DNA from: Microbacteriaceae bacterium UBA963
Lineage (GTDB): Bacteria; Actinomycetota; Actinomycetes; Actinomycetales; Microbacteriaceae
Assembly (NCBI GenBank): GCA_002292955.1
Contig: DBCH01000073.1
Coordinates: forward strand, 18,022-25,136
DNA length: 7,115 nucleotides
Direction: 5' to 3'
The notes under the pieces were generated by a model. That model saw only the letters and a program-made list of their open reading frames with translations. It was not told where the DNA came from and searched no databases. The translations under genes and the position numbers were made by a program. The first letter of the stretch is position 1; each line of letters opens with the position of its first letter. Below, in pieces: positions 5,887-7,115 of this stretch.

Positions 5887-7115
5887 ATGTCTGATCTTCC
5901 GCTCATTCCCCACTGGATCAACGGCGCCGCGGTGGCCAGCACCTCAGGCCGCACGGCTCCCGTTTTCGACCCCGCCCTCGGCGTGGTCACTAAGAACGTT
6001 GGCCTTGCCAATCGTGCTGAGATTGATGCCGCCATCGAGTCGGCAACGCTCGCTTTCCCTGCCTGGCGCGACGCCTCACTAGCCAAGCGCACCCAGGTGA
6101 TGTTCGCGTTCCGCGAGCTGCTCAATGCGCGCAAGGGAGAGCTGGCCGAAATCATTACGAGCGAGCACGGCAAGGTGCTCTCCGATGCACTTGGCGAGAT
6201 TGCTCGCGGTCAAGAGGTCGTGGAGTTCGCGTGCGGCATTCAAGACCTACTCAAGGGTTTCTATTCGGAGAACGCATCCACCAACGTCGACGTGTACACG
6301 ATTCGTCAGCCCATCGGAGTGGTGGGCGTCATCAGCCCGTTCAACTTTCCGGCCATGGTGCCGCTGTGGTTCGTGCCCGTTGCCATTGCCGCGGGTAACG
6401 CCGTGGTGCTCAAGCCCAGCGAGAAGGACCCATCTGCCGCTATTTGGCTGGGTCACATCCTCAAGGAAGCCGGTCTCCCCGACGGCATCTTTACCGTGTT
6501 GCAGGGCGACAAGGAAGCCGTTGACGGCCTGCTGACCCACCCGGATGTTGCCGCCGTCTCGTTCGTCGGCTCGACCCCCATTGCCAAGTACGTCTACGAA
6601 ACCGGCGCGGCCAACGGCAAGCGCGTTCAGGCTCTCGGTGGGGCCAAGAACCACATGCTGGTTCTGCCGGATGCCGACCTCGATCTGGTGGCCGACTCGG
6701 CCATCAACGCCGGATTCGGTTCGGCGGGCGAACGCTGCATGGCCATCTCGGTGGTCGTTGCCGTGGAGCCCGTGGCCGATGAACTGATTGCTAAGCTCAC
6801 CGAGCGCATGGCCAAGTTGACGGTTGGCGACGGTCGTCGCTCGTGCGACATGGGCCCGCTGGTCACCGAGGTTCACCGCGACAAGGTTGCCGGCTACATC
6901 GACGTGGCTGCGAAAGACGGTGCCACCGTGGTCGTCGACGGCCGCGGCATCGAGGTGGACGGCGACCCCAACGGATTCTGGCTTGGGCCAACACTTCTCG
7001 ATCGCGTGCCCACCACGTCGAAGGCCTACACGGAAGAAATCTTTGGCCCGGTGCTGAGCATCGTGCGCGTGGCCAGTTACGACGAGGGCGTGAACCTCAT
7101 CAACTCGGGTGCGTT
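5887..7115 (+). CDS. mmsA: CoA-acylating methylmalonate-semialdehyde dehydrogenase, 5' part
   Basis: The first 409 codons of an aldehyde dehydrogenase, open to the right window edge; full family length is about 490-500. The best match is the CoA-acylating methylmalonate-/malonate-semialdehyde dehydrogenase (MmsA/IolA), which converts (methyl)malonate semialdehyde, CoA and NAD+ to propionyl- or acetyl-CoA with loss of CO2, in valine, beta-alanine or myo-inositol breakdown. It opens with the family-typical HWINGA. Visible sites are SPFNFP at 150-155 with the oxyanion Asn153, LKPSE at 175-179 with NAD-binding Lys176, FVGST, and LGGAKNH at 250-256, where the glutamate base of ordinary hydrolytic ALDHs is absent, as expected for CoA-acylating members. 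The catalytic Cys284 lies in GERCMAIS (281-288), and EEIFGPVL is at 383-390. No neighbouring inositol or valine genes are visible, so the pathway cannot be told. Codon bias suggests good expression. Confidence 0.92.
   Translation, partial: MSDLPLIPHWINGAAVASTSGRTAPVFDPALGVVTKNVGLANRAEIDAAIESATLAFPAWRDASLAKRTQVMFAFRELLNARKGELAEIITSEHGKVLSDALGEIARGQEVVEFACGIQDLLKGFYSENASTNVDVYTIRQPIGVVGVISPFNFPAMVPLWFVPVAIAAGNAVVLKPSEKDPSAAIWLGHILKEAGLPDGIFTVLQGDKEAVDGLLTHPDVAAVSFVGSTPIAKYVYETGAANGKRVQALGGAKNHMLVLPDADLDLVADSAINAGFGSAGERCMAISVVVAVEPVADELIAKLTERMAKLTVGDGRRSCDMGPLVTEVHRDKVAGYIDVAAKDGATVVVDGRGIEVDGDPNGFWLGPTLLDRVPTTSKAYTEEIFGPVLSIVRVASYDEGVNLINSGA

Noticed and set aside
6247..6876. A 209-codon open frame on the minus strand
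   Set aside because: It is antisense to the dehydrogenase gene, His/Gly/Arg-rich and without a recognisable domain; a codon-bias shadow.

Overview
The window looks like the chromosome of a moderately high-GC actinobacterium, most likely a member of Microbacteriaceae. This is inferred from codon use (strong preference for GCC, GGC and GTC in glpX, rmuC and the dehydrogenase gene), from protein style, and from a class II fructose-1,6-bisphosphatase lying close to rmuC, a neighbourhood I recall from actinobacterial genomes. No search was run, so the family name is only a guess. There is no insertion sequence, phage gene, CRISPR array, tRNA or rRNA, and no gap over 300 bases lacks a gene.

Layout from left to right. 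(1) 1-396 (+): the 3' end of glpX, a gluconeogenic fructose-1,6-bisphosphatase. (2) 397-527: a 131-base spacer with two small inverted repeats and no convincing promoter or metal-repressor box. (3) 528-3784 (+): three genes, each overlapping the next by exactly 11 bases. They encode a polytopic permease of the COG0701/ArsP_1 (YraQ/YcgR-like) group, its usual partner of the TIGR03943/DUF1980 (YcgQ-like) family, and a 471-residue membrane-anchored extracytoplasmic protein with an Ig-like domain followed by a beta-rich, propeller-like region. (4) 3836-4480 (-): a short-chain dehydrogenase/reductase-fold protein that meets the operon tail to tail. (5) 4580-5758 (-): rmuC. (6) 5887 to the window edge (+): the first 409 codons of a CoA-acylating methylmalonate-semialdehyde dehydrogenase (mmsA/iolA type), divergent from rmuC across a 128-base intergenic region.

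The most interesting part is the coupled three-gene operon. The permease and DUF1980 protein are a recurrent pair whose substrate is, to my knowledge, not settled; genomic links in other bacteria point to metal (zinc) homeostasis. Here the pair carries conserved cysteines, an acidic/histidine-rich loop and a Cys-Cys-x-x-Asp motif. Translational coupling to an uncharacterised surface protein suggests a three-part envelope complex. The second oddity is the short-chain dehydrogenase-like protein, which keeps the Rossmann motif and the active-site lysine but has leucine where the catalytic tyrosine should be. The remaining genes are ordinary housekeeping or catabolic genes.
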